This document shows, in pieces, positions 6,545 through 16,649 of a DNA stretch of 59,268 nt. Source of the DNA: an uncultured Bacteroidales bacterium (GTDB lineage Bacteria > Bacteroidota > Bacteroidia > Bacteroidales > Muribaculaceae); contig CATZGB010000017.1 in NCBI GenBank assembly GCA_958418815.1, positions 1 to 59,268 of the forward strand, written 5' to 3'. Made by a program: the position numbers and the translations under genes. How positions within the stretch are numbered: position 1 is the stretch's first letter; every line of letters starts with the position of its first letter. Below the pieces are notes generated by a model, which saw nothing but the letters and a program-made list of their open reading frames with translations, searched no databases and was not told the DNA's origin.

Positions 6545-9379
6545 ATGGCAAAGGAAAATAAAAAAGTCTTCGACGGGATATACGCCCAGTTGGAGGAAAC
6601 GGACGGTAATGTCGTGCTGTTCGACGCAAAGGGGTCCCCCTCTGTCATATTTGAAATGACAAACCCTGTTCTCCGGCTGTGTACCGACTCGGAGCGGTAC
6701 ATGGTATTTCAGGACGTGCTGGCAAACATTGTCCAGACGCTCGGCGAGGGCTATGCCTTGCAGAAGCAGGACATATTCTGCCGCCAGCGTTACCACCGCG
6801 ACGTGCCCGAAGACGCCGAGTTCCTGACCCGGAGCTATTTCAATTACTTCGAGGGACGTGAGTTCACTGAAATCACCACCTATCTGATAGTGACACAGGA
6901 GGCCCAGCGCGGACAGTTCGTGCAATACGACCCTAAGAAATGGCTCGACTTCCATTCAAAGGTCGCTAAAGTTGACGACATCCTCACGGAGAAAGGGATA
7001 AGCCACCGCAAGCTGACGAAGCCTGAGGTCAACGAGTACCTGCACCGCTTCATGGCGTTCCATTTCCAGCACGGGCCATTCTCCATGACAAATTTCAAGG
7101 CTTCGGACGAATACCTGCGGACAGGCAACCGCATTATCCGCTCATATCCTCTTGTGGATATTGACGAGATAAACCTACCCTCGGTAGTGAAGCCATATAC
7201 CGAGATGAGCGTCAACGGCTATCCCGTGGCGACCGATGTGTTCTCATTCCTTGCCGAAGTGCCCCACGCCGACTGCGTGGTGTTCAATCAGGTGGTGCAG
7301 ATACCGGGCCAGCGGAAGCTGCTCCGAAAACTGCAAGGTAAAGCGAAGCGTCACGGCTCCATGCCCGATCCGAGCAACAAGATAGCGAAAGTCGACATCG
7401 AGGAAGTGTTAAACATCCTCGCCGTTGACTCCTCCCTTCTTGTCAACACCAACTTCAACATCATAGTGAGCTGTCCTCCCGACAAGGTTACACCGGTCAC
7501 ATCGTTTCTTGAGACCAAGCTCTACGAGTGCGGCATAATGCCGTCACGCACTGCCTACAACCAGCTGGAGCTGTTCATCAACTCCTTTCCGGGCTGCGCC
7601 TACGGCTTCAATCCCGATTATGACCTGTTCCTCACGCTGTCGGACTCGGCACTGTGCCTTTTCTTCAAGGAACACCTCAAAGGGTGCGAGGACACGCCTC
7701 TCACCACATTCTACACCGACCGTCAGGGACTCCCGGTGTGCATAGACATAACCGGCAAGGAGGGCAAGGTGAAGATGACCGACAACGCCAACTTCTTCTG
7801 CATCGGGCCAAGCGGCAGCGGCAAATCCTTCCACATGAACAGTGTGGTAAGACAGTTGCTGGAGCAGAACACCGATGTCGTGATGGTCGATACCGGCGAC
7901 TCTTACGAGGGCATTTGCGGTTATTTCGGCGGCACATACATCTCATACTCAAAGGAGAAGCCTATCTCCATGAACCCGTTTAAGGTGACACGCGAGGAAT
8001 ATGAGCAGAACTTCGGGGAGAAGAAGAATTTTCTCAAATCGCTGATATTCCTGATTTTCAAAGGCAACGAGGCTCCCTCCAAGATTGAGGATATGCTTGT
8101 CAACCAGACCATAGTGGAATATTACGAGGCGTATTTCAATCCGTTCACCTCATTTTCCGACACGGAGCGTGAGGGCCTGCGCCAGAAATTGCTCGTGGCG
8201 GCCAAGATGGAGGACGACTACGAGAAGTTCGCCACCGATATGCGCGACATCGAGGAACAGATAAACTCCCCTGAGCCGGAAACAAAGACAAGCGTCCGCG
8301 CCCTCATACTCCCTTCGGAGGAACGGCGCAACAAGATTATCCGCCAGTGCCGGGCACTGCGGGCCATGATTGTTGACCGCGCAACTACCGAGGCTGAAAA
8401 AGAGAAAGCGGCCTCAAAGATTGAGGTGTATAAGAAAGAGCTGCATGAGACCTCTATGCTGATGAAGATTGACAAGCAGATAGACCACATGGAGGAGCAG
8501 AAACGCCGCCTCAAAGTGCCGTCGCTCTCCTTCAACAGCTACTACGAGTTCGCCCTTGAACGGATACCGCAGATCACATCGCTGGAGAAGATACATTTCG
8601 ACATACGCGACTTCGCCGCTATCCTCAAACAGTTCTACCGTGGCGGCGAGCTGGAGGTTACTCTCAACTCCGACCTTGACACCAATCTTTTCGACGAGCG
8701 TTTCATAGTCTTTGAAATCGACAAGATTAAAGATGACCCGGTGCTTTTCCCTATCGTTGTGCTGATAATCATGGACGTGTTTCTCCAGAAAATGCGTATC
8801 AAGAAAGGACGCAAGGCCCTGATAATCGAGGAGGCATGGAAAGCGATAGCCTCGCCCACTATGGCGGAGTACATAAAGTTCCTGTATAAGACCGTCCGCA
8901 AATTCCACGGCATAGCCGGTGTGGTGACGCAGGAGCTTAACGATGTGATAGACTCTCCCATCGTAAAGGAGGCGATAATCAACAACTCCGATGTGAAGAT
9001 ATTGCTCGACCAGTCGAAGTTCAAGGACAGGTACAACGACATAGCGGCCATACTCGGACTGACACCTATTCAGAAACAGCAGATATTCACAGTCAACGCC
9101 CTCAATAACAAGGAGGGACGCAACTACTTCAAAGAGGTGTGGATATGCCGTGGCCAGAACTCCGATGTCTATGGCGTCGAGGAGCCGCCGGAATGTTACT
9201 GGGCCTACACCACCGAGCGGGCCGAGAAAGAGGCTCTTAAAATATACCTCCGTCATTACGGCACCATGCAGGAGGCGATAACCAACATCGAGGCCGACCG
9301 CAAGAGAGCCGGAATATCCAAATATCTTGATTTTGCCCGTAAGGTCAACCAACAACAGAAAGTAATGTCGCTATGGTAA
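6545..9379 (+). CDS. traG: TraG: VirB4-type secretion ATPase
   Basis: 944 residues. Walker A GPSGSGKS lies near residue 421 and Walker B ALIIEEAW near residue 757; late sensor-like motifs (GVVTQELND) follow. It powers assembly and transport of the conjugation channel at the inner membrane. Between the two Walker motifs, residues about 545-670 form a strongly charged helical, coiled-coil-like insertion (EEQINSPEPE, KKELHETSMLMKIDKQIDHMEEQKRRLK), known in outline from Bacteroidetes TraG proteins. The gene overlaps the next by 7 bases. Confidence 0.95.
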   Translation: MAKENKKVFDGIYAQLEETDGNVVLFDAKGSPSVIFEMTNPVLRLCTDSERYMVFQDVLANIVQTLGEGYALQKQDIFCRQRYHRDVPEDAEFLTRSYFNYFEGREFTEITTYLIVTQEAQRGQFVQYDPKKWLDFHSKVAKVDDILTEKGISHRKLTKPEVNEYLHRFMAFHFQHGPFSMTNFKASDEYLRTGNRIIRSYPLVDIDEINLPSVVKPYTEMSVNGYPVATDVFSFLAEVPHADCVVFNQVVQIPGQRKLLRKLQGKAKRHGSMPDPSNKIAKVDIEEVLNILAVDSSLLVNTNFNIIVSCPPDKVTPVTSFLETKLYECGIMPSRTAYNQLELFINSFPGCAYGFNPDYDLFLTLSDSALCLFFKEHLKGCEDTPLTTFYTDRQGLPVCIDITGKEGKVKMTDNANFFCIGPSGSGKSFHMNSVVRQLLEQNTDVVMVDTGDSYEGICGYFGGTYISYSKEKPISMNPFKVTREEYEQNFGEKKNFLKSLIFLIFKGNEAPSKIEDMLVNQTIVEYYEAYFNPFTSFSDTEREGLRQKLLVAAKMEDDYEKFATDMRDIEEQINSPEPETKTSVRALILPSEERRNKIIRQCRALRAMIVDRATTEAEKEKAASKIEVYKKELHETSMLMKIDKQIDHMEEQKRRLKVPSLSFNSYYEFALERIPQITSLEKIHFDIRDFAAILKQFYRGGELEVTLNSDLDTNLFDERFIVFEIDKIKDDPVLFPIVVLIIMDVFLQKMRIKKGRKALIIEEAWKAIASPTMAEYIKFLYKTVRKFHGIAGVVTQELNDVIDSPIVKEAIINNSDVKILLDQSKFKDRYNDIAAILGLTPIQKQQIFTVNALNNKEGRNYFKEVWICRGQNSDVYGVEEPPECYWAYTTERAEKEALKIYLRHYGTMQEAITNIEADRKRAGISKYLDFARKVNQQQKVMSLW

Positions 9380-10131
9380 ATCCAAAACATAATTCACAAT
9401 ACGCCATGCGTAATATCATGCTGATTATCTGCGTGACGTTCTTTTTCGGCACAGCCTCGGCATGGAAAGTGGTGATTGACCCGTACTGCCTGAAAGCGGT
9501 GACAACCAATCTCGCATCGCAGAAAGCCATAGAGGATCAGCACAACAAAAGGCTCGACTCCATATCCGCAAAGCAGAACAAGCTGGAGCAATACACCGTG
9601 AGCATGGCTACCATCACCGAACTCTACAAGGTGACTATGGAGAATATCTCAGGCTTCGGCACCGAGAGCAAATATTATGTGGAGATAGGACTGTGTGCCT
9701 TCGACATAGTTAAGAGCGTGCCGGAGCTGGTAAAGACCGTAAGCAAAGCCAAGTTCACCAACAAGGCACTATGTCTTAACGAACTCGGCAACCTCACGGC
9801 CCAGACACAGCAGCTTGTGGCCGACTTCATCAACATAGTCAACAACGGCAAGGTTCAGAATCCCCTCAAAGGCCAGGCTACCGCCGAGACCAAGAGCGAC
9901 GGATATAATCTCCTTGACCGCTACGACCGACTGACGGTAGCCAACAAAATCTACACCGACCTTCTCGAAATCCGCTACAAGGTTCAGGCTATGATGGCTA
10001 TGGCTCAGTACGCCACAAAAGATGACCTGTTTTTCGCAATAGACCCGGAGGGCTGGGCCAACATGAAAGTCATGCAGAATCAGGTAGGTATGCTGATACT
10101 CAACTGGAACGGACTGCGGATTATAAAATGA
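9373..10131 (+). CDS. traI: TraI-like conjugal transfer protein (DUF4141)
   Basis: 252 residues. An N-terminal hydrophobic segment (residues about 13-28, IMLIICVTFFFGTASA) looks like a signal peptide; the rest is helical with a coiled-coil start (about 50-80). It ends in DLFFAIDPEGWANM, a motif shared with the protein at 29504-30238, making the two paralogues. By position it matches TraI/DUF4141, perhaps a VirB5-like periplasmic component. Assignment rests on gene order and length. Confidence 0.75.
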   Translation: MVNPKHNSQYAMRNIMLIICVTFFFGTASAWKVVIDPYCLKAVTTNLASQKAIEDQHNKRLDSISAKQNKLEQYTVSMATITELYKVTMENISGFGTESKYYVEIGLCAFDIVKSVPELVKTVSKAKFTNKALCLNELGNLTAQTQQLVADFINIVNNGKVQNPLKGQATAETKSDGYNLLDRYDRLTVANKIYTDLLEIRYKVQAMMAMAQYATKDDLFFAIDPEGWANMKVMQNQVGMLILNWNGLRIIK

Positions 10132-10138
10132 CGGAGCC

Positions 10139-10816
10139 ATGATGATACGCAAACTTACAACTCTCGTTCTTGTGGCTCTGCTTCTTCCCTTGAAGTCATT
10201 TGCCTTCGACTTTCCGAAAGACCTGCCGACATTCGAGGCTCTTATGGCTCTGCACAAGGCTGTCAAGAAAGATGAAGACCAGGCGTTGGCACGCATAGCC
10301 ACGAGCTTCGGGGAGCAATCGCTTGTCACCAAAGGAGCGGAGAAGTTCAATGATGTACGCTCGACGCTCGACACCAGGCTCAACAACGCATACTCATACG
10401 TGGTGCTTGCCGCTGCCATATCCTCGACCGCCAGCTCGCTCTATCTTCTGACAAAGGAGTACAAGGACTTTACAGTAAACACCTACAAGTATGTGACAAA
10501 GAAGCCTTTTGTCGCGTGGTACTATGCCGACGCCAACCTTGCCATAGCACGCGAGATAAAGCACGCCCAGAAGCTCTACGCTACTGTGGCCGCCTCAGGC
10601 ATAAACCTCATGAAAGCCTCGATGGACGAGAAGATGAACCTTGTCATGTCGCTGAAGGACACCATAGAGAACGCCCGGCGTATTATCGACAACGCCAACC
10701 TGTGGTGCTACCTCATGACAAACTGCGGCTGGAAGCCTGACTACATCTGGGAGATACTCACCTCCGATGTCAAGGACGAGATCGTGGGAGCGGTAATCAA
10801 CAAGTGGAACCAATAA
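10139..10816 (+). CDS. Exported tra-operon protein, unknown role
   Basis: 225 residues. Signal peptide at residues 1-22 (MMIRKLTTLVLVALLLPLKSFA), one likely membrane helix near residues 88-108 (YVVLAAAISSTASSLYLL), and an otherwise helical body. It lies between the TraI-like gene and another exported protein in the tra operon. I know no firm family; it is probably an envelope part of the channel specific to this branch of Bacteroidetes elements. A second ATG directly follows the first, so the start could be three bases later. Confidence 0.7.
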   Translation: MMIRKLTTLVLVALLLPLKSFAFDFPKDLPTFEALMALHKAVKKDEDQALARIATSFGEQSLVTKGAEKFNDVRSTLDTRLNNAYSYVVLAAAISSTASSLYLLTKEYKDFTVNTYKYVTKKPFVAWYYADANLAIAREIKHAQKLYATVAASGINLMKASMDEKMNLVMSLKDTIENARRIIDNANLWCYLMTNCGWKPDYIWEILTSDVKDEIVGAVINKWNQ

Positions 10817-10829
10817 ACATATACCGATC

Positions 10830-11519
10830 ATGAAATTCAGAACTATCACCGCATTATCGCTCGCCCTGCTCATCGCGGCAATCCCGGCGGCAATATCGGC
10901 CAAGACGCCCAAAATCCATGACGACCAGAAGGAGAAGCAATGGCTCTCGATGGAGAACGGGCCGTGGGACTTCGCCCCCGACTGGTACTATTATTTCCTG
11001 CACAAGAATTATTCCGGCGCGGAAATGTACTGGAAATGGGCCGGCTTCAAATCCGGCTACCGCGTCCGCTTCAAAGAGGAGAAATCAAATGTCAAACGCA
11101 TCATGCCCGTGCGTGTCACGGCGGAAGAGACCCAGCGGCAGAAACTCTCTAAAGTGGAGAAAGAGCGTGCATACGTCGAATCTCTCTACAAGGAGGAACT
11201 GGCACGCGAGGCTGACCGGGCTGTCGATGTCACCTATTCGATCTACAAGGACGAGTTCAGCCGTATGCAGGACTGTATCGCCGACGGGCTTCTCTACTGC
11301 CTTAACAAGAGCAAGGGGAAGATGAAGTATCAGGTTGACGAGCTTTCGCGGCAGAACGAGATCATCTGCGCCAATATCGCCTATATCCATAAACAGGGTG
11401 TCGGCTACGGACTGGAGAACGCAAAGCGTCAGCAGGCATACGAGGAGGCAAAGGCCGAGATGGGAAAACTGGTGTCGCGCACCGTCCGCCTCGCGGCAGT
11501 GGCCGCCACCCATTACTAA
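10830..11519 (+). CDS. Exported tra-operon protein (DUF5045-like)
   Basis: 229 residues. Signal peptide at 1-25 (ALLIAAIPAAISA), then an aromatic segment (WLSMENGPWDFAPDWYYYFLHKNYSGAEMYWKWAGF, about 37-72), then a long charged helical half. The aromatic start recalls the DUF5045-type proteins found between traI and traJ in related elements; I am moderately sure. Periplasmic by its signal. Confidence 0.6.
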   Translation: MKFRTITALSLALLIAAIPAAISAKTPKIHDDQKEKQWLSMENGPWDFAPDWYYYFLHKNYSGAEMYWKWAGFKSGYRVRFKEEKSNVKRIMPVRVTAEETQRQKLSKVEKERAYVESLYKEELAREADRAVDVTYSIYKDEFSRMQDCIADGLLYCLNKSKGKMKYQVDELSRQNEIICANIAYIHKQGVGYGLENAKRQQAYEEAKAEMGKLVSRTVRLAAVAATHY

Positions 11520-11545
11520 CATTAACCTGACTAATTGAAAACTAT

Positions 11546-12691
11546 ATGACTTTATTATCAATACTCTGCACAATGGGGCTTCCGGCTATCGACCAGAGCC
11601 TCGACAAGCTGCTTGTGGCGATGGAGGCGTTTCCGAATGTGGCGATTTTGGGCGACACCATCAGCTTCGCCCGTATGCTCGGACTGCTGCTCGCCCTGTG
11701 CGTAGGCTCATACGAGTGCTGGATGATGATGCTCGGACGGCGCGGAATGGACGTGATGAAGCTGCTACGCATCATAGGCATATCAATGTGCATTTCATCT
11801 TCATCATGGATATGCTCGGCTCTCCAGATGCCCGGCAAGTCTTTGGAAGCCACCACTAAGTCAATGGCTATGGCGAAGAACAAGGAGGTCGCGGCACTGG
11901 AGCTGAAAGTGGCCCAGAAGCAAGGCGAGTATCTTGAACGCCTCCGGGCAGTGCAGGATTCAATATCCACGGCAAAACAGGTGGCGTCCATAGGCGAGGA
12001 CGCGAACTGGTGGGACAAACTCGTGTATAACGTGGAAAACCTCGGCGAGACCATCAACAACTACGCCCAGCGTGCGGCGGTGGCCGCTGAGACAAAGGTA
12101 AGCGAATGGATAAACGACGTGATACGCTTTGTCGGGGAGCTGATTTTCCAAATGTCCTACTACGGCATACTTGTGGCGCAGAGAATATTCATAGCTATAA
12201 TGATTGTGTTCTGCCCCATAATGTTCGCCCTTTCCCTCGCTCCGCCGTGGAACTCGGCATGGAGCCAATGGATGTCAAAATTCCTCTCCCTCACGTTATG
12301 GGGCTTCGTGACTTATATGTGCCTGTACTACATAGACTTCATACTGATGTATAATCTTCAGGAGGATCTGGTGGCCTATAACCACCTGTTGCACGGTGCT
12401 GTCAACTCATGGGAGCAGATAGGCGCGCTCGGTTTGCAGGGCATTGGCTCCAACTGTATGTACGCTATGGGTATGCTTGTCGGGGCCTATATCATACGCT
12501 TCGTTCCCGAAGTCGCCTCATGGCTCATACCCGGCGGTGTCAGCAGCGGTGCCGCCTCCCCCTCAGGCAGTGTCGCTATGGGCGCGGCGATGATGGGCGG
12601 CTCGGCGGCTCTCAAAGCTACAAACGTGACCCGGAATGTGGTCGGTTCAATCGGCGCACAGGCAGGAAGAAATCTGAAACACACCCCTTAA
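11546..12691 (+). CDS. traJ: TraJ: VirB6-like polytopic channel protein
   Basis: 381 residues. Hydrophobic helices can be seen near residues 45-62, 72-92, about 190-240, 252-275 and 300-325, separated by a charged coiled-coil-like region (about 105-150). The C-terminus is Gly/Ser/Ala rich. Size, topology and position before TraK match TraJ of CTnDOT-like systems, the inner-membrane VirB6 counterpart. Confidence 0.88.
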   Translation: MTLLSILCTMGLPAIDQSLDKLLVAMEAFPNVAILGDTISFARMLGLLLALCVGSYECWMMMLGRRGMDVMKLLRIIGISMCISSSSWICSALQMPGKSLEATTKSMAMAKNKEVAALELKVAQKQGEYLERLRAVQDSISTAKQVASIGEDANWWDKLVYNVENLGETINNYAQRAAVAAETKVSEWINDVIRFVGELIFQMSYYGILVAQRIFIAIMIVFCPIMFALSLAPPWNSAWSQWMSKFLSLTLWGFVTYMCLYYIDFILMYNLQEDLVAYNHLLHGAVNSWEQIGALGLQGIGSNCMYAMGMLVGAYIIRFVPEVASWLIPGGVSSGAASPSGSVAMGAAMMGGSAALKATNVTRNVVGSIGAQAGRNLKHTP

Positions 12692-12709
12692 CCGACTAAC
12701 AAGATTATC

Positions 12710-13306
12710 ATGCTGATAAAATCCCTTGAACAGAAAACACGGCTCGCAATGATGACGGTAATGGCAACCATAATAGGTTGCGCCGCCATCTGCGGGTTCA
12801 CCGTGTGGCGTTGCGTGTCGCTCGTGACCGAGGAGCGCAAGCAGATATATATTCTTGACGGCGACATACCGTTCCTTGCCGAGCGTGCCGGACTTGAAGC
12901 CAATTTCATCATGGAGGCGAAAGCGCATATCCAGCTCTTCCACCAGTATTTTTTCAATCTCCCTCCCGACAACGACTATATCAAGTGGACTGTCGGCAAG
13001 GCCATGTATATGGCTGACGGCACCGCCCTGAAGCAGAAGCAGGCCCTTGACGAGAACGGCTTTTACTCCGACATTATATCATCTTCAGCGGTCTGCACCA
13101 TAATCTGTGACTCTATCCAGTTCGACGAGCATACACGCAAGTTCAGCTACTACGGGACGCAGATTATCAAGAGGCGCACGCGCGACCTCAAACGCACCAT
13201 GCTCACCACCGGCTATGTGGAGAATGTGCCACGTACCCAGAACAATCCCCACGGACTGATGATAACCAACTGGCGTACCCTTGAAAACAAAGACCTTGAC
13301 TATTAA
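12710..13306 (+). CDS. traK: TraK: VirB8-like assembly protein
   Basis: 198 residues. Single membrane helix at about 17-40 (MMTVMATIIGCAAICGFTVWRCVSL), then a soluble periplasmic domain of about 155 residues. Length and order (after TraJ) match TraK, the VirB8-like bitopic inner-membrane protein needed for channel assembly. Confidence 0.88.
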   Translation: MLIKSLEQKTRLAMMTVMATIIGCAAICGFTVWRCVSLVTEERKQIYILDGDIPFLAERAGLEANFIMEAKAHIQLFHQYFFNLPPDNDYIKWTVGKAMYMADGTALKQKQALDENGFYSDIISSSAVCTIICDSIQFDEHTRKFSYYGTQIIKRRTRDLKRTMLTTGYVENVPRTQNNPHGLMITNWRTLENKDLDY

Positions 13307-13316
13307 AACCTGACTT

Positions 13317-13814
13317 ATGAAATCCCTCAGACATACTTTCAGCGACAACCGGAGGAAAGCACATGGCGCGATACGCTCATGGCTCCGGCCGAAGATGGGT
13401 GCCATAGGCACACGTTACCGTCTGGCCGCCCGGATCAGAAAGGCCAATTCATGGGCCACGCGACACCCTCGCCGGACTTTCGGCTATGTCGTCGGCTCCC
13501 TGCTGATGATACTCTTGTGCGACATAATAGTGACCGGGGCGCGGATGGAATCACAGGAGCCGGAACTGCAATCCATCGCCAAAGTCGAGCCTATCTTCAG
13601 CGGTTTCCGCACCATTCAGGCCAACAAGGAGGCGCAACGCCGACGGCTCATGGAGATAACAGGCGACGGTCAGACGGTCAAGCATGAACTTGACTCCCTT
13701 ATCGCAATTCCACGCAAGAGCCATGCCGACTCAATCGGCATAATACGCCGGTACAGGCAACTCGAACAGATTGTAAAATCCCTCAAACATAACGATAACA
13801 ATGAAAAAAATTAA
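13317..13814 (+). CDS. traL: TraL-type conjugal transfer protein (DUF3989)
   Basis: 165 residues. A basic N-terminal region (about 1-50) leads into one membrane helix (residues about 54-73, FGYVVGSLLMILLCDIIVTGA) and a helical C-terminal part. It lies between TraK and TraM, the position of TraL; it is longer at the N-terminus than the short TraL proteins I know. Its last 14 bases overlap traM, so translation is coupled. Confidence 0.75.
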   Translation: MKSLRHTFSDNRRKAHGAIRSWLRPKMGAIGTRYRLAARIRKANSWATRHPRRTFGYVVGSLLMILLCDIIVTGARMESQEPELQSIAKVEPIFSGFRTIQANKEAQRRRLMEITGDGQTVKHELDSLIAIPRKSHADSIGIIRRYRQLEQIVKSLKHNDNNEKN

Positions 13815-15000
13815 TTTCAGACAACCGAAGTATATCTTCCCTGCGGTGATTTTCGTGCCGCTGTGTGCGCTGATATATTTCGCAATGGAGACTTTCGGCG
13901 GCGGTGGCGATGACCCTCAGGCCGTGGCTACAGACCGTATCAACTCCACTCTGCCGGAGGCCAACGCCGAGGCTCCCGGTGACAAGATGTTCGAGATGTC
14001 ACGCCGCTTCGGTGACGAAGACGCCTTTACCGCCGTGGGCGCGCTCGGCGAGGAACAGGAGGAACGCGAGGCTCTTGAACACGGCTACACCGAGGACGAG
14101 CTGAACCGTCTCGACGCGGCCGAGGCCGAGCGTATCCGTCAGCAGCAGGAGCTGGAGGAACTGGAGCGTTCCCTTGCTGAATCGCGCCGGCATATCAACT
14201 CATACGCTTACGGTGACGGCTATAATCCTGCCGACTATGAACCTGCCGTTGACCCCCGGAGCGAATATGCACGCGACCTTGAGGCGATACAGCAGCGCAG
14301 CTACGAGCGTCAGAAAGCTATCGAGGCCGGACTTGGCATAGGACAGCCCGACCCGGAGGAAGCCATGCGCAAGCACCGGGCCGACTCCATAGCAAGGGCG
14401 CGGGAGATAGAGCGTGAGAAGAACCGCCCATTGCTGGTGCTTAAATCACGGGAGACAAATGCCGACAAATTCAATACAGTGGGTAGTTCGGCCGATAATG
14501 TCGATGCTCCGCTTATCCGTGCCATGATCGACAAGACAACAAAGGCGCATGAGGGCACGAGGCTACGCTTCAAGTTGCTCGACGATGTGACAATACATGA
14601 TGTGAGGCTTGCCAAAGGCACATATCTGTACGGCACCGTCACCGGCTTCGGCCAACAGCGTGTCCGCGCCGCCATCACTTCAATTCTTGTAGGCGGAAAG
14701 TTCCTGAAAGTGAATCTTTCGGTGTTCGACAACGACGGCATGGAGGGCTTCTATGTCCCGGAGTCCGCTTTCCGCGATTTTATGAAAGAGGCGGGTGCCA
14801 GCACAGTGCAGCAGAATATCAGCTTTGAGTCCGAGAGCGGCTACGGCTCCGGAATATCCGGCGAGGCCATCGCTTTGCAGGCTCTCCAGAATATGTATAA
14901 CTCCGCGACTTCCGCTGTGTCGGCCAATATCCGCAAGAACAAGGCGAAAATCAAATACAACACCATCGTTTACCTTATCAATTCAGACGAAGCATATTAA
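13801..15000 (+). CDS. traM: TraM: VirB10-like conjugal transfer protein
   Basis: 399 residues. One membrane helix at about 11-30 (YIFPAVIFVPLCALIYFAM), an acidic coiled-coil stretch (about 95-140, EAERIRQQQELEELERSL), and a C-terminal domain from about 235 onward with FKLLDDVTIHDVRLAKGTYLYGTVTGF, the TraM/VirB10-like core. It would span the periplasm and connect inner and outer membrane parts of the channel. Confidence 0.92.
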   Translation: MKKINFRQPKYIFPAVIFVPLCALIYFAMETFGGGGDDPQAVATDRINSTLPEANAEAPGDKMFEMSRRFGDEDAFTAVGALGEEQEEREALEHGYTEDELNRLDAAEAERIRQQQELEELERSLAESRRHINSYAYGDGYNPADYEPAVDPRSEYARDLEAIQQRSYERQKAIEAGLGIGQPDPEEAMRKHRADSIARAREIEREKNRPLLVLKSRETNADKFNTVGSSADNVDAPLIRAMIDKTTKAHEGTRLRFKLLDDVTIHDVRLAKGTYLYGTVTGFGQQRVRAAITSILVGGKFLKVNLSVFDNDGMEGFYVPESAFRDFMKEAGASTVQQNISFESESGYGSGISGEAIALQALQNMYNSATSAVSANIRKNKAKIKYNTIVYLINSDEAY

Positions 15001-15021
15001 ACGGTAATCAACCAACCCATT

Positions 15022-15894
15022 ATGAAAGATAAAATAATTGCAGCTACCCTCGCGCTATGCGCCGTCGCAATCCCGGCGACCGCCAAAGAGAAGATCCTTG
15101 TCAACTCGGAAGTGACAACACATATCGTCATGCCTGAGAATATCAAGATGGTGGACTTATCCACCACAAAGATTATCGGCAACCAGTGTGCCGACAACAT
15201 CGTGCGTATCAAGCCGTTCATCGAGGCTGACTCCGTACTTACCCACTACCGGGAGGGTGAGCTGATGGGTACTCTCACACTCATCGGCGAGCGACATCTG
15301 GCACAGTACGATGTGGTATATACCGCCGCCCCTTCGCGTGCCGCCTCTATCCACCGTGTGCCATACGCCGGTTTGGACTCCTACATCAATCCGGAGGTAT
15401 CCATGCCTCAGTCGGAAATGGCACGTTACGCCTGGGCCGTATATGGCAGCGGTCGAAAATACAATCAGGTGGTGTCTAAAGCCAACGGCATGAAGGCGAT
15501 TGTCAACAACATCTATTCGATAGGCGACTATTTCTTCATCGACTATTCCCTTCAGAACAGCACCAAGATAGCATACGACATCGCCGAGGTGCGTGTGAAG
15601 CTCACAGACAAGAAGGAGGTCAAGGCCACAAACTCTCAGACGGTGGAACTGTCGCCTGTTTATTCGCTGAACCTTGCAAAGAAGTTCAAGAAGAACTACC
15701 GCAACGTGCTTGTGCTCGATAAGCTGACTTTCCCGGACGAGAAAGTGCTCCGCATCGAAATATCGGAGAACCAGATAAGCGGACGTGTCATAACCCTTAC
15801 CGTGGAGTATGACGATATTCTCAACGCCGACGGCTTCGACTCCGACATACTCAAAAATCTGCCGTTCAACTATTCACCCCATATCTACAAATAA
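15022..15894 (+). CDS. traN: TraN: VirB9-like conjugal transfer protein (DUF4138)
   Basis: 290 residues. Signal peptide at 1-21 (ALCAVAIPATA), then a beta-rich domain (about 25-130) and a second beta domain (about 150-285). The order TraM-TraN-TraO and size match DUF4138/TraN, a periplasmic or outer-membrane-associated VirB9-like component. Confidence 0.9.
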   Translation: MKDKIIAATLALCAVAIPATAKEKILVNSEVTTHIVMPENIKMVDLSTTKIIGNQCADNIVRIKPFIEADSVLTHYREGELMGTLTLIGERHLAQYDVVYTAAPSRAASIHRVPYAGLDSYINPEVSMPQSEMARYAWAVYGSGRKYNQVVSKANGMKAIVNNIYSIGDYFFIDYSLQNSTKIAYDIAEVRVKLTDKKEVKATNSQTVELSPVYSLNLAKKFKKNYRNVLVLDKLTFPDEKVLRIEISENQISGRVITLTVEYDDILNADGFDSDILKNLPFNYSPHIYK

Positions 15895-15903
15895 TCCGGC
15901 ACT

Positions 15904-16374
15904 ATGAAAAAGATACTGTTCGCAATCATCTGTGCGGTGGCTTCTATCACGGCCACCGCTCAGGAAAACAAGATAGCCGTCAACGCCGGCTTCCTGTTCC
16001 CGTCAACTCTCAACGCCACCGTTGGCTACGAGAGGTCGTTCACCTACGGCAACGCCGTGGAGGTCTATGGAGAGATTGGCAATCACTGGAAATCGGGCGA
16101 GGGTCAGTTCTGGAAAGGCTATTACTGGGACGGCGGTATAATCTACAAACACCGTCTGCACCGTTACAAGAACGGCAGCTTCCGTGTCCGCTTCGGCCCT
16201 CAGTTCGGAGCGGTGGAGAGAAAGTTTTTCATCGGTATCGAGGGAGGCTTTGAGTACAACTATGTGTTTCAGAACGGGTGCGAGTTCTCGATCATACAGA
16301 AGAATAATGTGAATTTCCTGCATGGCGACACGTTCCGCAACGGCCTCATGCTTGGATTCAAGATACCTTTCTGA
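15904..16374 (+). CDS. traO: TraO: outer-membrane conjugal transfer protein
   Basis: 156 residues. Signal peptide at 1-20 (AIICAVASITATAQ) and alternating beta-strand pattern ending in FKIPF, as for a small outer-membrane barrel. It is last in the TraE-TraO run. The next gene downstream is on the other strand and ends 3 bases away, so this first tra transcript probably stops here. Confidence 0.9.
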   Translation: MKKILFAIICAVASITATAQENKIAVNAGFLFPSTLNATVGYERSFTYGNAVEVYGEIGNHWKSGEGQFWKGYYWDGGIIYKHRLHRYKNGSFRVRFGPQFGAVERKFFIGIEGGFEYNYVFQNGCEFSIIQKNNVNFLHGDTFRNGLMLGFKIPF

Positions 16375-16376
16375 AA

Positions 16377-16649
16377 TCAGCCGAACAATTCCGAATGGGA
16401 GCCGAGACGCACAAGATTGATCTCATCTGTGTCCGGGTCAAACCATATCAAAAGGAAATCACCTTCTATATGGCACTCCATGTGGCCGGCATAATTCCCC
16501 GTCAGAGGGTGAGGACGGTTTTCTTCCGGTATCGGCTCCTCATTTTGTAGCAACTCCATAATCCTGAACAGTTTTTCAACCTTTTTCGGATTATTGCGGA
16601 AACGCTTGTAGTCTTTCTTGTATTGACTGCCGGGTTTGAGTTTTTTCAT
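16377..16649 (-). CDS. YafQ-family mRNA interferase toxin
   Basis: 90 residues. The end (LTGNYAGHMECHIEGDFLLIWF ... LVRLGSHSELFG) matches YafQ of the RelE/ParE superfamily. All residues used by E. coli YafQ for ribosome-dependent mRNA cleavage appear to be kept (His47, His60, Asp64, His85 here). It overlaps the upstream antitoxin by 4 bases (ATGA), so the pair is co-translated. It sits on the opposite strand between traO and the coupling-protein gene. Confidence 0.9.
   Translation of the reverse strand: MKKLKPGSQYKKDYKRFRNNPKKVEKLFRIMELLQNEEPIPEENRPHPLTGNYAGHMECHIEGDFLLIWFDPDTDEINLVRLGSHSELFG

Noticed and set aside
8414..9355. Long (313-codon) frame opposite traG, and similar long antisense frames opposite the coupling gene (17801-18694)
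   Set aside because: Mirror frames of GC-rich coding sequence; translations lack domain features and starts.
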